Assembly: GCA_000998025.1 (NCBI GenBank)
Contig: LCJG01000024.1
Coordinates: 1 to 11,475 of the forward strand
Reading direction: 5' to 3'
Length of the DNA: 11,475 nucleotides
Source: Candidatus Collierbacteria bacterium GW2011_GWB1_44_6
GTDB taxonomy: Bacteria > Patescibacteriota > Microgenomatia > UBA1400 > MFAQ01
Below the pieces are notes generated by a model. That model did no database searches. It was not told where the DNA came from and saw only the letters and a list, made by a program, of their open reading frames with translations. The position numbers and the translations under genes are program-made. Below are positions 1 to 6,285 of the stretch, piece after piece. The first letter of the stretch is position 1; the number at the start of each line of letters is the position of its first letter.

Positions 1-589
1 TACCCTGAACCTTTACGTTGATCGCAAAAATAGGGGACATAGACGAGTTTGCTGGCTCCAATCGCACTCTTGTTCTTTCCCGAAAAAATCTTTTTAGGGT
101 AGCTAGACCGTTCTCCAATAAAGCCACCACGATATCTCCATCTTTAACGGCACCAATCTCACATTCTTCAATTAGAACGTAGTCATGGTCAAAAATTCCT
201 TCCTCAATCATGGAGTCGCCTTTTACCTGAAGAACAAAAGCACGTTTCTTGCCGGAAACCATAGAAGAAGCAACTCTCATGGTCGCATTTGGGTCCGTTA
301 GAGGCTCTATCGGGCGTCCAGCTGCAATATATCCGAGGATTGGCAGCTCAAGAGAGGCCAGTTCGACACTTGGTCTATCTACCACTTCTATACCCCGTAT
401 GGCACCATCAAACTTACGGATAATCCCTTTCTTTTCCAAAGCCTGAAGGTGTTCATGAACGGTAGCTAAGGATGATACTCCAATAGCTGAGGCTATTTCC
501 GACAGAGTAGGGGAGTAGCCACTCTTCTGAATAAACTGGGAAATAAACTCGACGATCTGTCTTTGTCTTTTGTATAGTGTTACGGCCAT
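1..589 (-). CDS. lexA: LexA SOS repressor, C-terminus cut off by window start
   Basis: Transcriptional repressor of the DNA-damage (SOS) response; RecA filaments trigger its self-cleavage. Reading the minus strand from the ATG at 589 gives 196 residues and then the window ends; perhaps 10-15 residues are missing. Residues 1-65 are the winged helix-turn-helix domain, with a recognition-helix region SSLATVHEHLQALEKKG that resembles Gram-positive LexA. The Ala-Gly cleavage site is A90-G91 (YIAAGRP), the catalytic serine is S126 in KGDSM, and the lysine is K166 in ATLKRFF, so autocleavage should be intact. An in-frame ATG at 610 is also possible, but the -10 box lies between the two ATGs, so transcription would begin near 589 and only the inner ATG would be on the mRNA. 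The gene is divergent from uvrB. Identification is firm; the start is inferred from the promoter. Confidence 0.95.
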   Translation of the reverse strand, partial: MAVTLYKRQRQIVEFISQFIQKSGYSPTLSEIASAIGVSSLATVHEHLQALEKKGIIRKFDGAIRGIEVVDRPSVELASLELPILGYIAAGRPIEPLTDPNATMRVASSMVSGKKRAFVLQVKGDSMIEEGIFDHDYVLIEECEIGAVKDGDIVVALLENGLATLKRFFRERTRVRLEPANSSMSPIFAINVKVQG

Positions 590-595
590 AAATTC

Positions 596-624
596 ATTAT
601 TACCAAACATTACCCAAATGTCAA
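596..624 (-). promoter_or_regulatory. lexA promoter (sigma70-like), predicted leaderless
   Basis: On the minus strand a perfect -35 TTGACA (619-624) is followed by exactly 17 bases and then AATAAT (596-601), 5/6 to the -10 consensus. Transcription should start about 7 bases further on, at or next to the ATG at 589. No Shine-Dalgarno sequence precedes that ATG. The candidate operator fills the spacer. Coordinates are seen directly; activity is inferred. Confidence 0.75.
599..618 (-). promoter_or_regulatory. Candidate LexA operator: tandem 10-bp repeat in the lexA promoter
   Basis: On the minus strand two adjacent 10-mers, TTTGGGTAAT and GTTTGGTAAT, agree at 8 of 10 positions. They sit between the -35 and -10 boxes of lexA, where a bound repressor would block polymerase. 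A related repeat lies in the uvrA promoter (3321-3340; 14 of 20 positions shared with this one). A weaker match (14 of 20) lies directly upstream at 620-639. The Gram-positive box (CGAAC-N4-GTTCG) and the enterobacterial CTGT-N8-ACAG box are both absent. That LexA is the ligand is inference from position. Confidence 0.45.
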
Positions 625-682
625 CTAACAAAACCCAAAACAAACTATGGCTCAAACTGAAGCAATCTCACATCCCGTACAG

Positions 683-688
683 TAAAAT
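683..688 (+). promoter_or_regulatory. Candidate uvrB -10 box, leaderless arrangement
   Basis: TAAAAT (5/6 to TATAAT) ends 8 bases before the uvrB ATG. No convincing -35 is seen at 16-18 bases upstream; the nearest partial match, CTGAAG at 657-662, is 20 bases away. No Shine-Dalgarno site precedes the ATG. The spacing equals that of uvrA, uvrC and the holin-like gene. Confidence 0.5.
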
Positions 689-696
689 AGACTCAC

Positions 697-1611
697 ATGG
701 AATTTCAGCTCGAATCAACCTTTAAACCCACCGGAGATCAGCCAAATGCGATCGAAAAGCTGGCAACCTCCATCGACCAGCAAAATCCTCATCAGACATT
801 GGTGGGGGTTACGGGTAGTGGCAAAACTTTCACCATAGCGAACGTCATCCAAAAGACTCAGCTACCCACACTGGTTATGTGTCACAACAAAACCCTAGCC
901 TCACAGCTCTACCAGGAGTTCCGCGATTTCTTTCCGCACAACGCCGTCTCTTACTTTGTTTCCTACTACGATTACTATCAGCCCGAAGCGTATATTCCTC
1001 AAACAGATACCTACATCGAGAAAGAAGCCGATATCAACCCGGAAATCGATAAGTTTCGGTTGACCACCACCGCCAATCTACTGTCACGCCCAGATAGCAT
1101 TGTCGTCGCTTCTGTCTCTTGCATATATAACATCGGCTCACCATATGACCAGGAAAGAAATTTGATCACATTGGCCAAAGGTCAAATCATTTCCCGGGAC
1201 ACCGTCCTCATGAGACTTTCCGACCTTCAATATATGAGAACAAACACGGAACTTTCCCGGGGCATGTATCGAGCTGTAGGTAGCACTGTTCAGCTTTTTC
1301 CCTCTTACAAGGACATTATTATTTCCATGACTTTTGAAGGCAATACCCTTAGTAACATCGAAATTCTTGATCCTTTTAATTTTACTCAGATCCCGGATGA
1401 AGACCTGGAGAATACCGGCTTTATTACGATCAACCCTGCCAAACTATTTATCACTAATCCAAACAACCAAAAAGAAGCCATTGCCAACATCCGTCAGGAT
1501 TTAGAAATACAAATAAAAAACTTTAAGGATACCGGCAAAACCATCGAAGCCTATCGTCTGGAACAAAAGGTAAACTACGATCTGAAGCCTATCGTCTGGA
1601 ACAAAAGGTAA
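697..1611 (+). CDS. uvrB: UvrB excinuclease subunit, N-terminal part of a split gene
   Basis: UvrB is the ATP-dependent subunit that receives damaged DNA from UvrA, verifies the lesion and recruits UvrC. This frame holds residues 1-295 of UvrB: the N-terminal FKPTGDQPNAI motif, Walker A GVTGSGKT at 37-44, HNKTLA at 63-68, and the tyrosine-rich beta-hairpin region starting YYDYYQPEAYIP at about 90, which clamps the DNA. Translation then enters the second copy of a 38-bp tandem duplication in the wrong frame, adds nine unrelated residues and stops at TAA 1609-1611. The rest of UvrB continues from 1626. Removing one copy gives one 682-residue frame, close to the usual UvrB length of about 660-680. 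The ATG at 697 fits both the family N-terminus and the -10 box 8 bases upstream. As it stands this fragment lacks the second helicase half and should be inactive alone. Confidence 0.93.
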   Translation: MEFQLESTFKPTGDQPNAIEKLATSIDQQNPHQTLVGVTGSGKTFTIANVIQKTQLPTLVMCHNKTLASQLYQEFRDFFPHNAVSYFVSYYDYYQPEAYIPQTDTYIEKEADINPEIDKFRLTTTANLLSRPDSIVVASVSCIYNIGSPYDQERNLITLAKGQIISRDTVLMRLSDLQYMRTNTELSRGMYRAVGSTVQLFPSYKDIIISMTFEGNTLSNIEILDPFNFTQIPDEDLENTGFITINPAKLFITNPNNQKEAIANIRQDLEIQIKNFKDTGKTIEAYRLEQKVNYDLKPIVWNKR

Positions 1612-1621
1612 ACTACGATCT
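1546..1621 (+). repeat. Perfect 38-bp tandem duplication inside uvrB
   Basis: The 38 bases at 1546-1583 are repeated without mismatch at 1584-1621, with no bases between. The unit begins GAAGCCTATCG and ends CTACGATCT. Because 38 is not a multiple of 3, the duplication shifts the frame and splits uvrB. Joining 1583 directly to 1622 reads ...RLEQKVNYDL-SMLEEVGYVSG, matching the conserved UvrB segment known from E. coli as RLEQRTRFDLEMMNELGYCSG. One copy is therefore ancestral. It is either a real slippage or recombination event or an assembly error. Confidence 0.97.
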
Positions 1622-1625
1622 CTCT

Positions 1626-2783
1626 ATGCTTGAGGAAGTGGGTTATGTGTCGGGCGTCGAAAATTACTCCCGCTACTTTGATGGCCGTATTCTCGGCGCT
1701 GCGCCATTCTCTCTGTTTGAATATTTCCACTACAATGCCAAAAAGTTTAACAAGCCCGGTTTCCTTACCGTCATAGACGAATCTCATATTTCTCTACCCC
1801 AGATCAGGGGAATGTACAACGGTGATCAGGCCAGAAAAGATAATCTGATAAATTTTGGTTTCCGGCTGCCCAGTGCCAAAGATAATCGCCCTTTGACCTA
1901 CACAGAGTGGCAATCGCGTACCCCAATCAAACTCTACTGCTCAGCTACCCCCACTGAACACGAACTCTCTCTTTCTCGCACGTCAAAAACCCCCACCGTG
2001 GCAGAACAGCTTATCCGCCCGACCGGACTTCTCGACCCCGAAATTCGGATCTTCCCCACCACCGGCCAGATAGATCATTTGACACAGGAAGTGATCAAAA
2101 GAAAAGAAAAAGGGGAGCGCACTCTCATCCTAACGATGACGAAGCGCATGGCCGAAGATTTATCCGATCACCTCAAAGAAAAGTATCATCTAAAAGTTGA
2201 ATATCTTCACTCGGATATACATACCATGGAACGGGCAGACATCATTGATAAGCTTAGATTGGGTGACTTTGACTGCTTGGTGGGTATCAACCTCCTTCGC
2301 GAAGGACTTGATTTACCGGAAGTTTCCCTCGTCGCCATACTGGACGCCGACAAAGAAGGGTTCCTTCGGACCCCCACCGCCCTCATTCAGACCATGGGCC
2401 GCGCCGCCCGGCATGTCCATGGCGAGGTCTATCTTTATGCTGACAAAACTTCAGACTCCATGAATATAGCTATCAGCGAAACGCTTCGCCGCCGCAAAAT
2501 TCAATCCGATTACAACTCCAAGCATGGCATTACACCCCAAGGAATCAGCAAACCCATTCGTGAGAGACTCATGAAAAAGGATATCAGCGTACCGGCTCCC
2601 AGGATCAAAGAACTGGCCGAACACGGCTGGACCGAAATAGAAGATGTCAACCCTGAGGCCTTAACTCCACAAAAGAAAAAAATACTGGTCGTCAAACTCA
2701 AGAAAATGATGAACCTAGCGGCCAACTCCTGGAACTTCGAACTCGCCGCCCGATACCGCGACACCATCAAAAAACTCCAATAG
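1626..2783 (+). CDS. uvrB: UvrB excinuclease subunit, C-terminal part of a split gene
   Basis: This frame carries residues 298-682 of the reconstructed UvrB. Visible in order are GVENYSRY, the Walker B-type DESH box (348-351 of the joined protein) followed by ISLPQIRGMYNGD, FRLPSAKDNRPL, then the second RecA-like helicase domain with TLTMTKRMAEDL-like and YLHSDI segments, GINLLREGLDLPEVSLV and the arginine-finger motif QTMGRAARH. The last ~38 residues (KLKKMMNLAANSWNFELAARYRD) are the UVR coiled-coil hairpin that binds UvrC. The ATG at 1626 is an internal methionine of normal UvrB; no ribosome-binding site precedes it. The frame is open back to 1527 without a standard start codon. It was almost certainly one gene with 697-1611. 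The stop at 2781-2783 lies beside the terminator of the opposing gene. Confidence 0.92.
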   Translation: MLEEVGYVSGVENYSRYFDGRILGAAPFSLFEYFHYNAKKFNKPGFLTVIDESHISLPQIRGMYNGDQARKDNLINFGFRLPSAKDNRPLTYTEWQSRTPIKLYCSATPTEHELSLSRTSKTPTVAEQLIRPTGLLDPEIRIFPTTGQIDHLTQEVIKRKEKGERTLILTMTKRMAEDLSDHLKEKYHLKVEYLHSDIHTMERADIIDKLRLGDFDCLVGINLLREGLDLPEVSLVAILDADKEGFLRTPTALIQTMGRAARHVHGEVYLYADKTSDSMNIAISETLRRRKIQSDYNSKHGITPQGISKPIRERLMKKDISVPAPRIKELAEHGWTEIEDVNPEALTPQKKKILVVKLKKMMNLAANSWNFELAARYRDTIKKLQ

Positions 2784-2787
2784 AAAT

Positions 2788-2825
2788 AAAAAAATCCTGG
2801 CTCACTGCAGTTGCAGCTACCAGGA
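2788..2825 (-). terminator. Rho-independent terminator of the 2834-3205 gene
   Basis: On the minus strand TCCTGG (2820-2825) pairs with CCAGGA (2795-2800), enclosing a second short stem GCTG/CTGC-type (2805-2808 with 2813-2816, four-base loop), followed by seven T residues (2788-2794). It begins 8 bases past the stop of the minus-strand gene. On the plus strand no T-run follows the hairpin, so it should act mainly for the minus gene. Confidence 0.8.
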
Positions 2826-2833
2826 CAATCCCA

Positions 2834-3205
2834 CTAATCGAGTGACGGACGAAGTATCCGTCCTCTTGGCGACCACTCAGTCCCAGCCAATTTCTCAATC
2901 TTTTCAAACTTAATAAATCTCAACTTACCATATTTTCCCCATCCTTCAATCGGCTGGACCTGAAAAACGGCAATTTTCTTTCCAAGGTCAAAACAGAGAA
3001 AATCAAAAAGTTCCGGCTCTCGAGATAGCTGAAAATTTTGCCAGAGGCCGATGGACACCGGATCTCGAGACGTACCTGGAGCAAAAATAATCAAATCTCC
3101 ATCTCTGGGGATCCCCAATGGGGAGAGGCGTTTACCGATAACGTGGTAGGGCTCTCTTTTGGGAATAACAGCATAATCTTCTCTTTTCTTCCTTCTTAGA
3201 AACAT
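2834..3205 (-). CDS. Hypothetical 123-residue protein inserted between uvrB and uvrA
   Basis: I do not recognise the family. The product is small and soluble-looking: a very basic N-terminus (FLRRKKRED), a central segment GIPRDGDLIIFAPG, a likely beta-rich middle (FLCFDLGKKIAVFQVQPIEGWGKYG), and a basic C-terminus RGRILRPSLD. There is no signal peptide or membrane helix. The GDLIIF piece faintly recalls the GDxVxV strand of S24/LexA-type folds, but no catalytic Ser/Lys pair is evident, so I do not assign it. The gene is well supported as real: a promoter with 17-base spacing (3249-3277), a Shine-Dalgarno GAGGTG five bases before the ATG, and a terminator directly after the stop. It lies on the opposite strand to both uvr neighbours and shares an intergenic control region with uvrA. 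Confidence 0.8.
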   Translation of the reverse strand: MFLRRKKREDYAVIPKREPYHVIGKRLSPLGIPRDGDLIIFAPGTSRDPVSIGLWQNFQLSREPELFDFLCFDLGKKIAVFQVQPIEGWGKYGKLRFIKFEKIEKLAGTEWSPRGRILRPSLD

Positions 3206-3235
3206 GTTTCACCTCGTGGTATTAGATTTATTAAG

Positions 3236-3255
3236 GTATAGCCCGGGCATTATAC
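3236..3255. promoter_or_regulatory. Imperfect palindrome over the -10/start of the 3205 gene
   Basis: GTATAGCCC (3236-3244) faces GGGC-AT-TATAC (3245-3255), an inverted repeat broken only by a two-base insertion, with a perfect GCCCGGGC centre. It covers the -10 box and the expected transcription start of the minus-strand gene, a usual position for a repressor site. It has no similarity to the lexA/uvrA direct repeat. Confidence 0.4.
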
Positions 3256-3277
3256 TCGCAATCATCCAGTAACTCAA
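3249..3277 (-). promoter_or_regulatory. Promoter of the hypothetical gene at 2834-3205
   Basis: On the minus strand TTGAGT (3272-3277, 4/6) is followed by exactly 17 bases and a perfect TATAAT (3249-3254). The predicted start is near 3242, leaving a leader of about 37 bases that carries the Shine-Dalgarno site. This is a conventional leadered promoter, unlike those of the uvr genes. Confidence 0.75.
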
Positions 3278-3320
3278 ATTAAAAAATCCGAGACCGTTGT
3301 ACAATAACATAAACAAATAT

Positions 3321-3340
3321 TTCGGGTATTCTTGGGTGAA
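3321..3340 (+). promoter_or_regulatory. Candidate SOS operator in the uvrA promoter
   Basis: TTCGGGTATT followed by CTTGGGTGAA, two 10-base units sharing a GGGT core one helical turn apart. Same-orientation alignment with the lexA repeat (599-618 minus strand) gives 14 of 20 identical positions, 8 of 10 in the first unit. It ends 6 bases before the uvrA -10 box and covers the -35 region. uvrA is a classic LexA target in many bacteria; binding here is inferred. Confidence 0.42.
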
Positions 3341-3346
3341 ATGGCG

Positions 3347-3352
3347 TATAAT
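3347..3352 (+). promoter_or_regulatory. uvrA -10 box, leaderless arrangement
   Basis: A perfect TATAAT ends 8 bases before the uvrA ATG, so the transcript should start at or within a base or two of the start codon. No Shine-Dalgarno site is present. The -35 region (gggtat at 17-base spacing) does not match consensus and lies inside the candidate operator. Confidence 0.65.
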
Positions 3353-3360
3353 AAACAGTC

Positions 3361-6285
3361 ATGTCCGACACTTCACCATCAACACATTTAATCATCAAAG
3401 GAGCCCGTCAACACAATCTCAAGAACGTCAACCTGACCCTTCCCAAGAACAAATTGGTGGTATTCACCGGCGTCTCTGGTTCCGGAAAATCCAGCATGGC
3501 TCACGACACCATTTATGCAGAAGGTCAGCGCCGTTATGTCGAATCTCTTTCCTCCTATGCCCGCCAATTCTTAGGCGTCATGGATAAACCAGATGTCGAT
3601 CAAATAGAGGGTCTTTCTCCCGCCATCCTCATCGACCAAAAGCAGGGGAGCCACAATCCCCGTAGTACCGTCGGTACCGTTACCGAGATCTATGACTATC
3701 TCCGCCTTCTCTTTGCCCGCATAGGGCACCCTCACTGCCCACAGTGCGGCCGTGAGATCACACCTCAGGACATCAACCAAATCTACAAGGCTGTTGTAGA
3801 ACTCGCAGTGTCACATCCTACCTACCACAAACAAAAAGGTGTCCGCCTTCTCATTCTCGCGCCATTGGTCAAAAACCAAAAAGGTGAATTTAAAGAACTT
3901 TTTCCCGGTCTTCTTAAACAAGGGGTTCAGGAAGTTCGTGTCGATCGGAAAATACTCTCCACACAGTCTTCTTTGTCGTTATTCAAAAACAACCGTCATA
4001 ATATCGAGGCGGTCATGGACAAGATCATTATTGGTCAGGTGGGTGGTAGTCCAGAATATGAAAAACAAAGGCTCGTAGACTCGCTAGAGCAAGCGTTAAA
4101 AATTTCAGATGGTGAAGTCTTCGTTAGTGTGGTCTCCGATTCATCTTTATCTTTCCCTGATCACCCGGAAGAAATGGAAGACCACCTCTTCTCTCAGAAA
4201 CTCGCTTGTCCGGTAGATAATATCTCCATCCCGGAAATCGAACCGAGATACTTTTCCTTCAACGCTCCCGAGGGTGCTTGTCCGGAATGTACTGGACTCG
4301 GAACCAAGATGGTTCTGGATACGGACTCAGTAGTTTCACCGTCACTCAGTCTACTGGAAGGTGCCATTATTCCTCTCGCCTCCCAATTTGAAAGTCGTAC
4401 CTGGTTGGCCAAATTGATTCTGGAAGCCATGGAGACCGTGGGATTCCCTGGAAATAAACCCCTCTTGGATATGACGGAAGAACAAAAGAGCAATCTATTT
4501 AATGGCACCGGTAAAGAGATATATTCCATAAAAGGAATAAATCGTCATGGGAAACATGTTGTCCGGAAAATGATCTTTGAAGGACTCTCCAAAGAATTCG
4601 AAAGACGCTATGAAGAGTCGCAATCCGAATCGTTTAAAGAAGAAGTCGCCAAGTACCTCATCAGAAAGACGTGTCCTGTATGTAATGGTGCCAGACTAAA
4701 ATCCGAAGTCTTAGCCGTCCATGTAGACAACCACTCAATTAGCGAGGTCACTTCTTGGTCTACCGCCAAAGCCCATACCTTTTTTGAACAGCTTAAAAGC
4801 AAATTGACTCCCACCGAACAACAGATATGTGAGCCGATCGTCAAGGAAATAGGGGATAGGTTGAGCTTTTTAATGTCCGTCGGCCTGGAATATATCACCC
4901 TCGCCCGTGAATCCGGTACTCTCTCTGGAGGAGAATTGCAAAGAATCCGTTTGGCCAGTCAAATTGGTTCCCGACTTACCGGCATTCTTTACGTTCTGGA
5001 CGAACCAACCATCGGCCTGCACCAAAGAGACAACGCCAAACTGATTAAGACACTAAAAGATCTCGTCTTACTCGGAAATTCCTTGGTGGTTGTAGAGCAT
5101 GACCAGCAAACCATGGAGAGCGCAGACCACATCGTGGAATTCGGACCCAAAGCCGGTTATCTTGGCGGGAAAATTACATTCGAAGGCACTGTGGATGAAA
5201 TGAAAACCTCAGATTGCCTTACTGGCCAATATCTTTCAGGTAAAAAAGGGGTTGATGCGCTAAAACCAAAAGATCCTCTAGAAAGTCCAGCTTCCATCCG
5301 CCTCACGGGTTGTACTCATCACAATCTTAAAAATATTGATGTTGATTTCCCCATTAATAAATTCATTGCTGTCACAGGAGTCTCCGGCTCTGGCAAATCT
5401 TCTTTGGTAGTCGACACCTTGTACGAGGCTCTTTCACAAAAATTAAACCCACTCCATCACAAGGAAGATATCAAATACGGCACTATTACCATTCCGGATA
5501 TGGTTAAACGAGTCTCTTTAATAGATCAAAGTCCAATTGGAAAAACCCCTAGAAGTAATCCGGCTACCTATACCAAAGTTTTTGACTACGTCAGACAACT
5601 TTTTGCCAACACTCAAGAGGCCAGATATCGCGGTTATGGACCGGGGCGTTTCAGTTTCAATGTTAAGGGTGGCCGGTGTGAAACATGTGAAGGAGATGGT
5701 CAGCTAAAAATTGAAATGCAATTCTTGGGTGACATTTATATCACCTGCGAAACGTGTAGGGGAACCAGATTCAACGATCCTACCCTGGAAGTGGAATACA
5801 AAGGGAAAACAATCGCCCAAGTGCTAGCTATGACCATGGACGAAGCCAGTGAGTTTTTTAGAAATGTTCCTGCTATTAGCAAAAAACTAGAAACAATCAA
5901 AAAAGTCGGCCTAGGCTATATCAAGCTGGGCCAATCGGCTCCCACCCTCTCTGGGGGAGAAGCGCAGCGGGTAAAACTCGCCACTGAACTGGCGAAAACA
6001 GGCAGCGGCCATACTATATACATCCTTGACGAACCTACCACCGGACTACATTTTGATGATTTGAGTAAGCTTGTCCAAACACTCGTGGACTTGGTCAATC
6101 AAAACAATACAGTCATTGTCATCGAACACAATCTAGACGTAATCAAGAACGCCGATTATATTATTGACATCGGACCGGAAGGTGGTGAGGCTGGTGGAGA
6201 GTTGATTGCCTCCGGTTCTCCGGCCAAAGTCGCCGCAAGGTACGATACCCCTACCGCCGAAGAATTAAAAAAACTTGATATTTAA
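3361..6285 (+). CDS. uvrA: UvrA excinuclease ATPase subunit
   Basis: Dimeric ABC-type ATPase that finds bulky DNA lesions and loads UvrB. The 974 residues are slightly longer than E. coli UvrA (940). Both ATPase halves are complete: Walker A GVSGSGKS at 37-44 and 673-680, signature LSGGE at 521-525 and 863-867, Walker B with DE at 547-548 and 890-891. The essential C-terminal zinc module has all four cysteines (C773, C776, C796, C799). The first zinc module has C283, C307 and C310, but the expected second cysteine is D286 (CPVD instead of CPxC). Further CxxC pairs lie at 126/129 and 438/441. The ATG at 3361 is set by the family N-terminus and by TATAAT 8 bases upstream. The 3' end overlaps the next gene by 11 bases if that gene starts at 6275. 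Confidence 0.97.
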   Translation: MSDTSPSTHLIIKGARQHNLKNVNLTLPKNKLVVFTGVSGSGKSSMAHDTIYAEGQRRYVESLSSYARQFLGVMDKPDVDQIEGLSPAILIDQKQGSHNPRSTVGTVTEIYDYLRLLFARIGHPHCPQCGREITPQDINQIYKAVVELAVSHPTYHKQKGVRLLILAPLVKNQKGEFKELFPGLLKQGVQEVRVDRKILSTQSSLSLFKNNRHNIEAVMDKIIIGQVGGSPEYEKQRLVDSLEQALKISDGEVFVSVVSDSSLSFPDHPEEMEDHLFSQKLACPVDNISIPEIEPRYFSFNAPEGACPECTGLGTKMVLDTDSVVSPSLSLLEGAIIPLASQFESRTWLAKLILEAMETVGFPGNKPLLDMTEEQKSNLFNGTGKEIYSIKGINRHGKHVVRKMIFEGLSKEFERRYEESQSESFKEEVAKYLIRKTCPVCNGARLKSEVLAVHVDNHSISEVTSWSTAKAHTFFEQLKSKLTPTEQQICEPIVKEIGDRLSFLMSVGLEYITLARESGTLSGGELQRIRLASQIGSRLTGILYVLDEPTIGLHQRDNAKLIKTLKDLVLLGNSLVVVEHDQQTMESADHIVEFGPKAGYLGGKITFEGTVDEMKTSDCLTGQYLSGKKGVDALKPKDPLESPASIRLTGCTHHNLKNIDVDFPINKFIAVTGVSGSGKSSLVVDTLYEALSQKLNPLHHKEDIKYGTITIPDMVKRVSLIDQSPIGKTPRSNPATYTKVFDYVRQLFANTQEARYRGYGPGRFSFNVKGGRCETCEGDGQLKIEMQFLGDIYITCETCRGTRFNDPTLEVEYKGKTIAQVLAMTMDEASEFFRNVPAISKKLETIKKVGLGYIKLGQSAPTLSGGEAQRVKLATELAKTGSGHTIYILDEPTTGLHFDDLSKLVQTLVDLVNQNNTVIVIEHNLDVIKNADYIIDIGPEGGEAGGELIASGSPAKVAARYDTPTAEELKKLDI

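Noticed and set aside
249..446. 65-codon open frame on the plus strand inside lexA
   Set aside because: It is antisense to conserved LexA residues, has no ribosome-binding site and resembles no protein.
590..696. Classical LexA boxes (CGAAC-N4-GTTCG or CTGT-N8-ACAG) between lexA and uvrB
   Set aside because: Neither pattern occurs in the spacer; only the TTTGGGTAAT-type direct repeat is found.
1546..1626. Programmed ribosomal frameshift in uvrB
   Set aside because: An exact 38-base duplication explains the frame change fully; no slippery heptamer or stimulating structure is needed or seen.
1575..1787. Open frame on the minus strand across the uvrB duplication
   Set aside because: Mirror of conserved UvrB coding sequence; no start signals.
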